The position numbers and the translations under genes were made by a program. The notes beneath the pieces are model-generated. The model was not told the DNA's origin. It was given only the letters and a program-made list of their open reading frames with translations, and did no database searches. Positions 1 to 9,238 of a stretch of DNA of 64,000 nucleotides are shown here, piece by piece. Where the stretch lies: the NCBI GenBank assembly GCA_011526105.1, contig WYAZ01000081.1, positions 1 through 64,000 on the forward strand, written 5' to 3'. Within the stretch, counting starts at the first letter, position 1. Each line of letters begins with the position of its first letter. Source of the DNA: Deltaproteobacteria bacterium. Its GTDB lineage: Bacteria > Myxococcota > Kuafuiibacteriia > Kuafuiibacteriales > Kuafuiibacteriaceae.

Positions 1-5
1 ATCCG

Positions 6-84
6 CGTCGGCCCGCCGTGTTGGGCCTCCTCGCGTTATCGCAGGATAGCGCATTCGTCGGCCCGCCTTGCGGGCCTCGCGTCT
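6..84. repeat. Two tandem GC-rich hairpins in the 3' flank of purM
   Basis: An exact 12-bp direct repeat (CGTCGGCCCGCC) occurs at 6-17 and 56-67, and each copy is followed within a few bases by GGGCCTC. Each copy can therefore fold. The second gives a perfect 7-bp stem, GGCCCGC (60-66) with GCGGGCC (70-76) and a 3-base loop. The first gives a 5-bp stem, GGCCC/GGGCC (10-27). They lie just past the purM stop codon. No T-run follows on either strand, so this is at best an unconventional terminator or a REP-like repeat. Confidence 0.4.
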
Positions 85-121
85 TGGCCGTCTCGCTCGG
101 TCGGGGGTTTTGAGATGAGCT

Positions 122-1195
122 CTAGACAACGAAAGCCTCGGCATCTTCGCCGGCTGGGCCGGAGGAGACTTGGCCCACTCGATGGGTCTGGTAGCCGGCC
201 TCCGCGAGGGCGCCTTCTGCCTTCGAGATCTGATCCGGCGCGAGCACCATCACCAGGCCGAGGCCGAGGTTGAAGGTGCGCTGCATCTCCGCTTCGTCCA
301 CGTTGCCCGCTGCCTGGATGAGCTCGAAGATCGCGGGACGTGGCCAGGCGGAGCGCTCGAGCTCGGCCCTCGTTCCCTTTGGGAGCACCCGCGGCACGTT
401 TCCCGGCAGTCCGCCGCCGGTGATGTGCGCGATGGCTTTGACCTCCGCCGCCGCTCGCACCGCGGCGACCGCGGCTGGGTAGAGGCGCGTCGGCTCGAGC
501 AGCTCTTCTCCGAGCGTGCGAGGTCCGGCGCCAAAGGGGCCCTGAAGGTCATGCCCGGCGTATTCGAGGAGCGCCTTTCGAGCCAGCGAGAGCCCGTTCG
601 AGTGGATGCCGCTGCTCGCAAGCCCGAGCAAGAGGTCGCCAGGCCGAACGTTCCGGCCATCGATGAGATCCTTCCTGTCCACGACCCCGACCGCGAATCC
701 GGCCAGGTCATACTCGCCGTCGGCATAGAGCCCGGGGAGCTCTGCGGTCTCTCCGCCCACCAAGGCGCAGCCGGCTTCCTCGCAGGCTTTTGCCACGCCG
801 CCCACGACGATGGCGGCGACTTCGGGGTCGAGTCGGCCGGTGCCGAAGTAATCCAGAAAGAAGAGGGGGACCGCGCCGGTGGTGACGATGTCGTTGACGC
901 ACATCGCCACGAGGTCTTGACCCACGGTGTCGTGGCGACCGGTGGCGAAGGCGATCTTGAGCTTGGTCCCGACACCGTCGGTGCCCGAGACGAGCAGCGG
1001 GTCCTCGAGCGCGCCGAGGGTGCGAAGACCGGCGGCCGCCTCTTTGAGCGAGAACAGAGACGCAAAGCCTCCGACGCCGCCGAGGACCCCAGGGATCGTC
1101 GTGCGCCTCGCGCGGTCTTTGATCCGCTCGACGAAGAGATCACCGCGATCGATGTCTACGCCGGCCTCTTTGTATGTGAGCCCCGGTTTGGGCAC
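122..1195 (-). CDS. purM: Phosphoribosylformylglycinamidine cyclo-ligase (AIR synthetase)
   Basis: This cytosolic enzyme closes the imidazole ring of FGAM using ATP to give AIR, the fifth step of de novo purine synthesis. The 357-residue length is normal for PurM. The N-terminal TYKEAGVDID segment, the VLGGVGGFASLF motif near residue 37 and the GTDGVGTKLKIA nucleotide-binding motif near residue 72 are family hallmarks. The GETAELPG and GGGLPGNVPR segments of the AIRS N- and C-terminal domains are also present. The start is a GTG, supported by alignment of the N-terminal motif with the family. No other pur gene is nearby, so it appears to stand alone. A perfect 6+1+6 palindrome lies about 25 bases upstream of the start. 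Confidence 0.97.
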   Translation of the reverse strand: MPKPGLTYKEAGVDIDRGDLFVERIKDRARRTTIPGVLGGVGGFASLFSLKEAAAGLRTLGALEDPLLVSGTDGVGTKLKIAFATGRHDTVGQDLVAMCVNDIVTTGAVPLFFLDYFGTGRLDPEVAAIVVGGVAKACEEAGCALVGGETAELPGLYADGEYDLAGFAVGVVDRKDLIDGRNVRPGDLLLGLASSGIHSNGLSLARKALLEYAGHDLQGPFGAGPRTLGEELLEPTRLYPAAVAAVRAAAEVKAIAHITGGGLPGNVPRVLPKGTRAELERSAWPRPAIFELIQAAGNVDEAEMQRTFNLGLGLVMVLAPDQISKAEGALAEAGYQTHRVGQVSSGPAGEDAEAFVV

Positions 1196-1217
1196 GCGCG
1201 GACGCTAGCCGGAAATG

Positions 1218-1230
1218 GTGACCAGGTCAC
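1218..1230. promoter_or_regulatory. Palindrome upstream of purM (possible operator)
   Basis: GTGACC and GGTCAC flank a single A, giving a 13-bp inverted repeat 23-35 bases upstream of the purM GTG. The position suits an operator overlapping the leader or promoter. It does not match the classical PurR box and no regulator is evident nearby, so an operator role is inference only. Confidence 0.25.
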
Positions 1231-1258
1231 GCATGCATTGTCGGTCGAGTCGTGGGTG

Positions 1259-1477
1259 CTACGCGCCGAGCTCCAGGATGAGGTTCTGAAAGCGCCTTCG
1301 TTCGACCAGCTCGAGCAAGGCGACCCGGAGGACCTCGGAGGCGGTCTCTAGGCCGGTGAGTTCCACCGCTTCGCGCAGAAGGGCTCGATCGCTCTCGCTC
1401 ACTTCGAGCTCGAGGAGGGCGGTCACCGAGGCGGCGACTGCGTGCAGTGAGAGGGACTCGTCGCTTCTACCGTGCAT
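1259..1477 (-). CDS. Small ribbon-helix-helix-like protein (VapB-antitoxin-like C-terminus)
   Basis: The 72-residue product starts at an ATG preceded by GGAG six bases upstream, which is why this start is preferred over TTG or GTG codons further upstream. The C-terminal half (REAVELTGLETASEVLRVAL, then LLELVERRRFQ) has the helix-turn-helix spacing of ribbon-helix-helix proteins of the VapB/Arc type. These bind DNA as dimers and often act as antitoxins or autorepressors. No toxin-like reading frame (PIN, RelE or MazF type) lies beside it. The gene sits between purM and the oppositely oriented Sua5 gene. A DNA-binding role is inferred from fold resemblance only, and the N-terminal 30 residues are not recognisable. 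Confidence 0.6.
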   Translation of the reverse strand: MHGRSDESLSLHAVAASVTALLELEVSESDRALLREAVELTGLETASEVLRVALLELVERRRFQNLILELGA

Positions 1478-1589
1478 GCTCGACTCCGGACCCCCACCCA
1501 GCCACAGGCGCACAAACACCCGATCTCCGACATGGTTGGGGCTTCGCGCGGATGCTGTCAAGGCGTGCAGAACCTGCTAGCTGTGCCCC

Positions 1590-2228
1590 GTGGCGTCCCG
1601 TCGTGCCCACATCCTGGAGGTGAACCCGGAGCACCACGTGCCGCATCGCATTCGCCAGGCGGTGAGCCGGATGGGGAACGATGATCTGGTGGTCTATCCC
1701 ACCGACACGCTCTACGGCCTCGGCGGTCGCCTCTCCAGCCGTCCGGCGCTCGATCGCATCTACACGCTCCGTGGTCTCGATCGTCACAAGCCACTATCCG
1801 TGGTCTGCGCCAGCGTGTCCGAGGCCGCCCGGTACGCCGTCATCCCCGACGAGTGCTTCCGGATCATGCGTCGCCTCCTGCCTGGACCGTACACCTTCGT
1901 TCTCCCAGCCACCCGGGAGGTCCCAAAGATGGGAGACAAGCGGCGCAGGTCGGTCGGGGTGCGGATCCCTGCGCACCCGGTCGCTGTGGCGCTCCTCGAG
2001 GCGATGGGTGAGCCGCTGCTCTCGGCGAGCGCCATCCTGGACGACGATCCCCCGGAGGAGCGGGACATCTCCGATCCCCGGCGTCTGGCCGAGCGTTATG
2101 GCGGCGAGGTCTCCGTGGTCATCGACGCTGGGATTCTGCGGGGTGGGGCATCCTCGGTCATCGAGTGGACCGATCAGGGCCCCGAGATCCTCCGCCGGGG
2201 CGCCGGGGACCTGAGTCTGCTCGAGTAG
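1590..2228 (+). CDS. L-threonylcarbamoyladenylate synthase (Sua5/YciO/YrdC family)
   Basis: The family makes threonylcarbamoyl-AMP from threonine, bicarbonate and ATP, the first step of the t6A37 modification of ANN-decoding tRNAs. The 212-residue product is a single YrdC domain without the extra C-terminal Sua5 domain. It carries the VVYPTDTLYGLGG motif near residues 33-45, LRGLDRHKPLSVVC near 60-73, the LPGPYTFVLPA signature near residue 92, and VGVRIPAHP. The start is a GTG. The N-terminal HILEVNPEH segment resembles YciO-type members, so it could be a YciO-like paralogue of uncertain activity. It is followed 19 bases later by a protein kinase gene on the same strand. Confidence 0.88.
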   Translation: MASRRAHILEVNPEHHVPHRIRQAVSRMGNDDLVVYPTDTLYGLGGRLSSRPALDRIYTLRGLDRHKPLSVVCASVSEAARYAVIPDECFRIMRRLLPGPYTFVLPATREVPKMGDKRRRSVGVRIPAHPVAVALLEAMGEPLLSASAILDDDPPEERDISDPRRLAERYGGEVSVVIDAGILRGGASSVIEWTDQGPEILRRGAGDLSLLE

Positions 2229-2247
2229 ATCCCCTCCGGACGGGCTC

Positions 2248-4407
2248 GTGCTAGCGTGCGCTGCGGTGCCTGGGCCGGTGGAAGAGACACTTCCCAAAGA
2301 CTTCGGGAAGTACCGGCTCGAGCGCAAGATCGCGACCGGGGGCATGGCCGAGATCTTCTTGGCCCGACTCGCCTCGGGCGACGATCGCCCGCTCGTCATC
2401 AAGCGGATTCTCCCGCACCTCATCGAGAACACCGAGTTTGTCTCCATGTTCTTGGACGAAGCTCGGATCGCCGCGCGGCTTCGTCATCCGCACGTGGTCG
2501 AGATCTTCGACATCGGCCAGATCCAGGGGTCGTACTTCATTGCCATGGAGTACGTGCATGGGGAGGACATTCGGCGGATCTACAACCAAGCCTTCAAGCT
2601 CCAGCGCTCACTTCCACTTTCACACTCCATCCGGGTCGTCGCGGAGGCCGCGCTCGGATTGGGTTATGCGCACAAGCTCACGGACGAACTCACGAAACGC
2701 CCGCTCGGGGTGGTTCACCGAGACGTCTCCCCACAGAACATCATCATCACCTACGAAGGCCGCGCGAAGGTGGTCGACTTTGGCATCGCCCGCGCCGCGA
2801 ACAAGGTGAATCAGACGCGGGCCGGGGTGCTTAAGGGCAAGTACAGCTACATGTCGCCCGAGCAAGCGATCGGCGACGACGTCGATCATCGCACCGATGT
2901 CTTCGCGCTGGGCATCATCCTCTACGAGACCACCACCGGCACGCGGCTCTTCAAGCGCCACAACGAGCTTGCCACGCTGCAAGCGGTCATCAAGTGCGAG
3001 TTCACGCCGCCGAGCAAGGCGCTCCGCGGCTATCCTGCCGCGCTCCAGGCCATCGTCGAGCGGGCGCTCGCCAAGGACCGGCGCGATCGCTACCAAGACG
3101 CCGAGGATCTCTCCAAAGAGCTCTTCGTGTTCCTCGAGAAGTCGGGTCTGTACGTCGAGCCGGCGGTGGTGGCCGACTTCATGGCGGACCTCTTCGAGGC
3201 GCGTCTGACCGAAGAAAAGACCACGGGCGCACCGGTCTTCCCGGCCGCCGAGGAGCTGGGTCGCGAGATGGAGGCGACTGGCACGCTCTCGGTCGCGACC
3301 GGGGACGCGCAGGAGGAGATCGGCTTCGCGGACACCGTGCATCGGGACCGTTCCGGTGAGATGACACCCCTTCCGGCCGCGCGCTCCGACACCTTGCTCG
3401 AGGACGAGGACACAGCGCTCCCGCCCGCGTCGGCGCCCGGCTTCGCCGACGGCTTCGACGATTCGGAGCTCGGTGGGGGGACGGTCGCCGAGCCCTCGCC
3501 GCAGGTATCGGTCACGACCCGCGACGAGCCCCGGCCCCACCCGAGCGCCGGTGGCTCCGTGCCCAAGGTCGAGCATGTACCTCTGCCGCCGGATCTCCAG
3601 CCGACGGTCGCGCTGCAGGAGGCCTACGGTGACGCCAAAGCCGCGCCCTCCTCGGCGCCGCGGCTCCCGGTCGCGGCACCATCGCCTGCACCGTCGCCCA
3701 AAAGAGAGGTTCCTCAGGTCGAGCCTGCTCGCGTGCGCCCCCAGAACGGGGCTTCGCCGAAAGCAGGGCCAGTGCGCGGCGGCGCTGCGCGTCCCTCGAT
3801 CAACCCCGGCCCGGTCGTGAGCGCGGAGTCGCTCCCCACGTGGCCCTATCTCTTGCTCCTCGCTTCGATCGTCGTCCTTCTCGGGCTGGCCGCGTTCTAC
3901 TACTCGAGAGCCCCTGGTCGTGCGCCCGCACCGCCCCCCTCCGAAGAGACGGTGGCTCGTGCGGCGGAAGGAGAGGTGCTCGTGCTCACGGAGCCGGGTG
4001 CGCAGGTCTATCTGGGCGAGGACAAGCTCGGGACGGCCGACCCGGAAGGGCGCGCGGGTCCGTTCTCGGTGACCGCGGGTCCTCAGCTGCTGCGCGTCGT
4101 GCACGTGGGCCGGCGCTTCGAGCGGACCCGCGAGGTCGTCATTGGTCCACAGAGGGTCCACGAACTCGAGATCCGCGCTCGCCAGGGATGGCTCAAGCTG
4201 GTGGTGGTGCCGTGGGCCCACGTGAGCGTCGACGGCAAGGCCATCGGCATGACACCGCTTTCGGACGTGGTGCTCGACGAGGGCCAGCACGAGCTGGTGC
4301 TCGAGAACCCCGAGGCAGGTCTGCGCTACGACGCCGCGGTGCCAATCGCAGCGGGCGAGAGAGTCGAGCTCAAGATCGATCTGGCCGCCGTCGGCGCGAA
4401 GCTCTGA
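2248..4407 (+). CDS. Ser/Thr protein kinase, single-pass membrane protein with PEGA-type tail
   Basis: The 719-residue protein has a Hanks-type kinase domain at about residues 15-275: glycine loop [15 protein letters not shown] lysine, HRDVSPQN catalytic loop, VVDFGIA metal-binding motif and YMSPEQ activation segment. A roughly 250-residue linker rich in Pro, Ala and Asp/Glu follows. One membrane segment lies at about 532-554 ([19 protein letters not shown]). The outer C-terminal part contains two PEGA-like modules ([19 protein letters not shown] and [17 protein letters not shown]), small beta domains thought to bind surface ligands. The topology is a cytoplasmic kinase with a periplasmic sensor. 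The 5' end lies 19 bases after the Sua5 gene, and the 3' end overlaps the convergent next gene by 38 bp. Confidence 0.93.
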   Translation: MLACAAVPGPVEETLPKDFGKYRLERKIATGGMAEIFLARLASGDDRPLVIKRILPHLIENTEFVSMFLDEARIAARLRHPHVVEIFDIGQIQGSYFIAMEYVHGEDIRRIYNQAFKLQRSLPLSHSIRVVAEAALGLGYAHKLTDELTKRPLGVVHRDVSPQNIIITYEGRAKVVDFGIARAANKVNQTRAGVLKGKYSYMSPEQAIGDDVDHRTDVFALGIILYETTTGTRLFKRHNELATLQAVIKCEFTPPSKALRGYPAALQAIVERALAKDRRDRYQDAEDLSKELFVFLEKSGLYVEPAVVADFMADLFEARLTEEKTTGAPVFPAAEELGREMEATGTLSVATGDAQEEIGFADTVHRDRSGEMTPLPAARSDTLLEDEDTALPPASAPGFADGFDDSELGGGTVAEPSPQVSVTTRDEPRPHPSAGGSVPKVEHVPLPPDLQPTVALQEAYGDAKAAPSSAPRLPVAAPSPAPSPKREVPQVEPARVRPQNGASPKAGPVRGGAARPSINPGPVVSAESLPTWPYLLLLASIVVLLGLAAFYYSRAPGRAPAPPPSEETVARAAEGEVLVLTEPGAQVYLGEDKLGTADPEGRAGPFSVTAGPQLLRVVHVGRRFERTREVVIGPQRVHELEIRARQGWLKLVVVPWAHVSVDGKAIGMTPLSDVVLDEGQHELVLENPEAGLRYDAAVPIAAGERVELKIDLAAVGAKL

Positions 4408-7400
4408 ACAGCCCGAGCATCACCGCCAGCAGCCACGCGGTACCCAGCGGCGGGGCTTGCCCGAGGGGGGCGCTCTCGCAGCCACAGCCCTCGGGGTCGG
4501 TCGGGACTTCCGGCTCCATCGAACACGAGCCGGCGCGGCACTGGGTGGCACCCGCGGGACAGCTCTCCGACTGACCAGGGTTTTGGCACACCGGCGCGAC
4601 CGGCGTTCCGGTCTGGCAGCCGCCTTGGCAACACTCGAGGCTGCGTGCCGCCAAGGAGCTGCAGGTGCTGCCGGCGTCGGGACGCGGCATCCGGCAAGCG
4701 TCATCGATGCAGAGCTGCGCCCCGGGGCAGCTTCGGTCCGGGCTGCAGCCCTCGGTGCTGAACGGGTCGTTCGGATCGCTCTCACCCAGGTCGATGCGTC
4801 CGTTTCGATTCGCGTCCTCCACCCCGTCGTCGAGGCCGTCGTCGTCGGTATCGGCGAGCAGGGGGTCCGTGGTGGTGCTGGGGTCGGCGTCGGGGACGAA
4901 GTTTCCGGCGGCGACGTCGGTCCCTTCGACGGGTTCAAACACACCGGCCTCGGTGCCATCGAGGATCCCATCGCCATCGGAGTCAGGGTCGAGCGCATTG
5001 ATGCGCTGGTCTCCGTCCGTATCGGCGAGGGGCATGGGCTCCGCGCCGTCTCGTACGCCGTCGTCGTCGGTGTCTGCGTCGAGCGGGTCGATCCCGTTTC
5101 GGACCTCTTCCCCGTCCCGCAGGCCGTCGCGGTCGGTGTCGGCGCGGCTCGGGTCCGTTCCGTAGAGCGGCTCTTCTTCGTCGTCGAGTCCGTCGGCATC
5201 CGCGTCCGGCAGGAACTCAATCTCCACCGCCACCATGCTGGGCACCGAGTCCTCGGTCCCGTCGCTCACCACCAAAGAGAACTGCAGCACCGTGGTCCCG
5301 TCGACCGAGGGGGCTTCGAAGGTGGGGCTCACGGAGCTCGTGTCCGAGAGGGTCGCGGTGGGCCCGGAGATCTGGGTCCACGTGTAGCTGAGTTGATCGT
5401 CCGGGTCGGCGTCCGAAGACAGGGAGCCGTCGAGCTGGTGGGGGCGTCGCTCGAACACGTGGCCGCGCGCGCCGGCGTGGGCCACCGGACGGCTGTTTTC
5501 GATCGTCACCGGGGCTGAGAGCGCGGGGAGACCGGGACTGAAGCCATCGCTGGGGGTGACCTCGAGCGTCCAGGCTTGGCCCTTGGTGACCCGAGCGCCC
5601 GGGACGGTGAGCGCATCCGCGAGGTCGAGCACTTCGGTGCCGCTCTCGAGCCATCGGAGGCGGGTGCCGCTCTCGGCATCTCGGTCCGGGTCTTGGTAGA
5701 TGTAGCGAGCGGTCAGGGTGGTATTCGCGCGGACCATCGTGCTCGGGTCGATTCGAGGCTCGAGCGCAAGCGGGGGTGAGTTGCCGATCACCACCTGAGG
5801 CCCAAAGACGACGCTGCCGAAGGTGAGGCCGTCGAAGGGTCGAACGCTCGGCTGCCAGATCTGCCCGCGGCTGGTCTCCTGGGCGCTCACCACGGTTTGA
5901 TCCTGCACCCCGGGCACCGAGGCGCTGTTGCGGGTCCAAGTAATCTGAGTCGCCCCCTCTGGGTGGCCGTTTACGTCGACGTAGTCGTAGGAGAGCACGA
6001 GGTCGTCGGCCGAGCTCGGATTGCTCGGCGACACCGCGAGGTTCGAGGCCACCGGAGGCGCGTTCGCGAAGGTGACGATCGCCTGACCACTCGAGTTGCC
6101 CTCGACCGAAACGACGTCCACGGTGACGACGCTCGGCTCGAGGCTGCTCATGCTGAGCCCGAGCACGCCTTCAAAGACCGGCACCTGATGTCCGGGGCGG
6201 ATGGGATCGGCATCCGCCGGGCTCAGGACGACGTTCGGGCTGCTCAGCGAGACGGTGTAGAGCACGCCGCTCGCGAGGCGAAAGCCGGCGGCGTAGGCTC
6301 CGGGCGCGGGATCGAAGATGACGTCCGCGACTTCGACGCCGTCCGCGAGCACATCGAGGTTGCTGCCCGCGGCGTTGACGATCATGGCGCCGGTGGGGGT
6401 CTGGTCGCGGAAGATCCGGTAGTAGATGGTGGCCGGCGCGGGCTGGCTCCGAACCGCCAGCACGATCGAATCTCCGGCGGGCCCCATCGCCGCGGTCGCC
6501 TCGATGACGTTCGTGGGGAAGCTGATGATCGGCAGCCCGCTGCCATCGCGGGCGCTTCCGTTGATGTCGACGCGGGTGCCGTACGTGAAGCCCACGCTCC
6601 CGCTCCTCCGGTCTTGCCAGACGGCGATTCCGCCCGCAGGTCCGGTGCTCACGACGGGATCGATCTGGTTGTTGGGGGCGCCCGAGATCAACCGCTCGAT
6701 ACCCACCGGGACGAGTTGGCTGGTGAAACGTCGGGCGTAGACGTTGATGTTGCTCGGGGTGCTCGTGCCGGTCCGCTGGTCATCCCACGCCAGATAGACG
6801 TCCGTTCCGCCGCCGATACGCGAGAGGGAGACCGAGTCTTGCCGAAAAGGGGCTGTCACCAGCGCGGTACCAGCCTCGGGGCCGATGGCCCCGAGCTCGG
6901 CGACACGCCGGGCGAAGACATCGGCGCCGCTGCTGGCGGCGTTTCGGTCGTCCGGCCAGGCGAGCACCCATTCGGCGCCCGCGGCCACGACCCGCGCCGG
7001 CCCTTCGCTCAGCGCGCTCGTGTCGGTCACCAGGTCGATCTCGGCCCCGTCTGGGGTGATGCCGTCGGTGGCGAGGCGCCTTGCCATGAGCTGGACGCGG
7101 GCGCCGCTTCGCTGCTGATAGACCACCAAGCAACGCTGAGCGGTGCAGGCGAGGGCGGGGCGGGTCTCGATCCGGTTGTCGCTGGTCAGCTGCGTGCTGC
7201 CGCTCAGGGCTCCGGTCACCGCGTTGAAGCCCCGCACGTGGAGATCGTTGAGACCGGTGGGGTCAATCCAGCTCAGGGCGAAGCTGCTTGGGGTGGGGCT
7301 GAGCGCGATGGCGGCCTGGAGCTGATCACCGGGGGCGGTGCTCAGGACGATGGCGTTGGCGTCGAGGCGGGTGCCGTCGGCCGCGATCCGCGCGATGTAG

Positions 7401-7633
7401 AGGTCGTAGGCGCTCGCGCCCCCGCGGTCTTCCTCCCAGACCACCACGTAGCAGCTCTGTCCGTTGGCGCATGGGCCGTAGGCGACGACCGGAGCCCGTT
7501 GCACCGCTCCATTCGGACCACCGAGTGGCGTCAAGGGGCCGAGGGTCTGCGCCCCGAGTCCGGCTGGAAGGATCAGCCCCAAGAGCGTGAATGGGAGGGC
7601 CAGCCGGAGGGTCATGCAGCGTGGAGGTAGCAT
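4370..7633 (-). CDS. Secreted surface protein with thrombospondin type 3 repeats and MYXO-CTERM tail
   Basis: About 1087 residues. The second of two adjacent ATGs is chosen because GAAGG sits a few bases upstream. A signal peptide ([19 protein letters not shown]) follows. Residues up to about 400 contain repeats of the form W-x-D/E-D-R plus an ARR-type strand, as in [16 protein letters not shown] and AWDDQRTG, typical of propeller-like repeats. Ig/PKD-like modules follow ([15 protein letters not shown]), then Ca-binding Asp-rich thrombospondin type 3 repeats ([36 protein letters not shown]). The end has Cys-rich segments and a sorting tail: EGCGCES, a hydrophobic helix ([12 protein letters not shown]) and RRRR. 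The likely fate is export and anchoring at the outer surface. The exact function is unknown. It overlaps the kinase 3' end by 38 bp. Confidence 0.88.
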   Translation of the reverse strand: MLPPRCMTLRLALPFTLLGLILPAGLGAQTLGPLTPLGGPNGAVQRAPVVAYGPCANGQSCYVVVWEEDRGGASAYDLYIARIAADGTRLDANAIVLSTAPGDQLQAAIALSPTPSSFALSWIDPTGLNDLHVRGFNAVTGALSGSTQLTSDNRIETRPALACTAQRCLVVYQQRSGARVQLMARRLATDGITPDGAEIDLVTDTSALSEGPARVVAAGAEWVLAWPDDRNAASSGADVFARRVAELGAIGPEAGTALVTAPFRQDSVSLSRIGGGTDVYLAWDDQRTGTSTPSNINVYARRFTSQLVPVGIERLISGAPNNQIDPVVSTGPAGGIAVWQDRRSGSVGFTYGTRVDINGSARDGSGLPIISFPTNVIEATAAMGPAGDSIVLAVRSQPAPATIYYRIFRDQTPTGAMIVNAAGSNLDVLADGVEVADVIFDPAPGAYAAGFRLASGVLYTVSLSSPNVVLSPADADPIRPGHQVPVFEGVLGLSMSSLEPSVVTVDVVSVEGNSSGQAIVTFANAPPVASNLAVSPSNPSSADDLVLSYDYVDVNGHPEGATQITWTRNSASVPGVQDQTVVSAQETSRGQIWQPSVRPFDGLTFGSVVFGPQVVIGNSPPLALEPRIDPSTMVRANTTLTARYIYQDPDRDAESGTRLRWLESGTEVLDLADALTVPGARVTKGQAWTLEVTPSDGFSPGLPALSAPVTIENSRPVAHAGARGHVFERRPHQLDGSLSSDADPDDQLSYTWTQISGPTATLSDTSSVSPTFEAPSVDGTTVLQFSLVVSDGTEDSVPSMVAVEIEFLPDADADGLDDEEEPLYGTDPSRADTDRDGLRDGEEVRNGIDPLDADTDDDGVRDGAEPMPLADTDGDQRINALDPDSDGDGILDGTEAGVFEPVEGTDVAAGNFVPDADPSTTTDPLLADTDDDGLDDGVEDANRNGRIDLGESDPNDPFSTEGCSPDRSCPGAQLCIDDACRMPRPDAGSTCSSLAARSLECCQGGCQTGTPVAPVCQNPGQSESCPAGATQCRAGSCSMEPEVPTDPEGCGCESAPLGQAPPLGTAWLLAVMLGLFRASRRRRPDRS

Positions 7634-7736
7634 CATCGCCTTCGGGTGGTGTTTACCTGAATTGACGAAACCGGGGAAGACCCGCAAGCACGCAGGTGGC
7701 TTCCGTGCCTCGGCGCGCGCCCACGAAGGAGAAGAT

Positions 7737-8765
7737 TTGGCCCTCACGTTCCTCGCATCCCTCGCATCTCTTGGACTCGTCGTCGCGCAGATCGGTGACG
7801 CCCCGGACCGACTCATCACCGCCCACGGGGTGGAGATCTCGAATGACGGTCGGGTCTTCGTCCTCTTCTCGGCCTTGAATGCACTCGGCTATTCGGTCGA
7901 GACCGAACGCAAAGGGCCGCCGCTCGAAGCGCCGGTCTTTCACGAGATCCGAACTCGAATTCGAGAAGACCTGAGAAAGCTGGACGGCGAGGGCAAGCTC
8001 GACGCCCTCAAGGCCTACTTCGACAAGAACCCCGCCCAGCTGGAGGCTTACTTGCAGGCGCTGTTCTCGCACGATCTCGCGCTGCACGCGCTCGGCACCG
8101 CGCCGGGCGGCAAGGCCAAGGATCTCGCGGGGGTGGCCCCACTCATTGCGAAGTTCGGATCGCTGCCCGAGGTCGAGGCGCTCTTCGACAAGGTGACGGT
8201 TGATCAGCGCGAGCTCGCTCGCAGCCTGATGAAGGAGGTCGAGCGCGACTTCGCGGAGGCCCGCAAGCTGCTGGGCTCCCCTTCCTATCGGGCGCCGACT
8301 TCGCTCGTCGTCGTCCCGAACCCGCTCGATGCCCACGGCTCCGCTCGCCGCGTGACGGTCGGCTCCACCACCTACCTCGTGGTCGGCCCGGGGCTCGAGA
8401 CCGCGCGCACGGCCGTGCTGACCGCCGCCCTCGAGATCTCCGCCCGCGATTGGGCAAAAGCGCACTTCTCGAAGGCGCCCAAGCTGAAGAAGAGCTGGGA
8501 AGGGCTTCGAAGCGTGCGCCGAATCAGCGCGCAGTATGGCTCGGCGGAACGCTACCTCGCAGAGAACCTCTCCCGTGTCCTCGCGTTCAAGGTGCGCAGC
8601 AAAGGGGCGAAAGACCTCCGCTCGGAGGAGGAGGACTTCTTCGATCAAACCGCCAAGGACGGACTCCGCTGGACGCGTCCCTTGCTCCGAGCGCTGGACG
8701 AGGGCGCCCTCTCGGAGCCGCTGAGCGAGTCGATGAATCGACTCTTCCAAAAGGCGAACCCGTGA
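7737..8765 (+). CDS. Exported protein of unknown function
   Basis: About 342 residues starting from a TTG. This start is chosen because a strong GAAGGAG ribosome site lies five bases upstream and a hydrophobic segment ([16 protein letters not shown]) begins immediately, as expected for a signal peptide. The mature part is mostly alpha-helical and charged, with a short beta-rich centre ([26 protein letters not shown]). I do not recognise a family. There is no HExxH or other catalytic motif. It forms a two-gene unit with the next gene: its TGA overlaps that gene's GTG (GTGA), implying translational coupling and joint function. Confidence 0.75.
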   Translation: MALTFLASLASLGLVVAQIGDAPDRLITAHGVEISNDGRVFVLFSALNALGYSVETERKGPPLEAPVFHEIRTRIREDLRKLDGEGKLDALKAYFDKNPAQLEAYLQALFSHDLALHALGTAPGGKAKDLAGVAPLIAKFGSLPEVEALFDKVTVDQRELARSLMKEVERDFAEARKLLGSPSYRAPTSLVVVPNPLDAHGSARRVTVGSTTYLVVGPGLETARTAVLTAALEISARDWAKAHFSKAPKLKKSWEGLRSVRRISAQYGSAERYLAENLSRVLAFKVRSKGAKDLRSEEEDFFDQTAKDGLRWTRPLLRALDEGALSEPLSESMNRLFQKANP

Positions 8766-9238
8766 GCATCGAGGACGACGGCCGGGAGGCTCCGGATGAA
8801 CCCCCGGTTCCGGTCGGGGCCCCCGACCCAGAATACGCCGCCGAGATCCTAAAAGAGCGCTACGCGATTCCGAGCCGCTTCGTGCTGGAGCTCTCGTACC
8901 CGGAGCTCGACCCCGAGCATCCGCACCTGAAGCTGCAGATCGATCAACCGGCGGAGTCCAGGCGCCCCAAGGAGCGCTACATCATCGAGCTGCGGCATCT
9001 CGAGGGCGGCCCGGACAAGGACCGCTGGCCGGTCACCATGAACGCGCTCGACGCGCTGCTGGGCGCGCTGGTCGAGAGCGGCTACGCGCATCGAGACATG
9101 CCTTCGGGGGAAGGCCTGGAGTTCGAGGAGGCGCTGTTTGGGGTGGAGGTCTCTTGTGTGCGCCCCGACCTCGAGGCCGAGGCAGACCGATTGCTGGCCG
9201 CCGCGTCGAACGGGTCCGGAGGCGTCACTCCTCACTGA
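8762..9238 (+). CDS. Conserved-looking cytosolic protein of unknown function
   Basis: 158 residues, acidic, without a signal peptide or membrane segment. The GTG start overlaps the stop of the preceding gene as GTGA, so translation is probably coupled. The sequence has an extended region rich in Pro and Glu at the N-terminus, then alternating strands and helices (RFVLELSYPEL, HLKLQIDQPAE, RYIIELRHLEGG). The last helices contain MNALDALLGALVESGYAHRD. No family is recognised. The 3' end overlaps the convergent FHA-domain gene by 14 bp. Confidence 0.75.
   Translation: MSIEDDGREAPDEPPVPVGAPDPEYAAEILKERYAIPSRFVLELSYPELDPEHPHLKLQIDQPAESRRPKERYIIELRHLEGGPDKDRWPVTMNALDALLGALVESGYAHRDMPSGEGLEFEEALFGVEVSCVRPDLEAEADRLLAAASNGSGGVTPH

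Noticed and set aside
2620-4290. A 556-codon minus-strand frame under the PEGA-tailed kinase
   Set aside because: The kinase catalytic motifs lie on the other strand; the antisense frame shows only high-GC composition.
5897-7630. A 577-codon plus-strand frame under the thrombospondin-repeat protein
   Set aside because: It is a shadow of the real minus-strand gene, with low-complexity Arg/Asp/Gly composition and no ribosome site.
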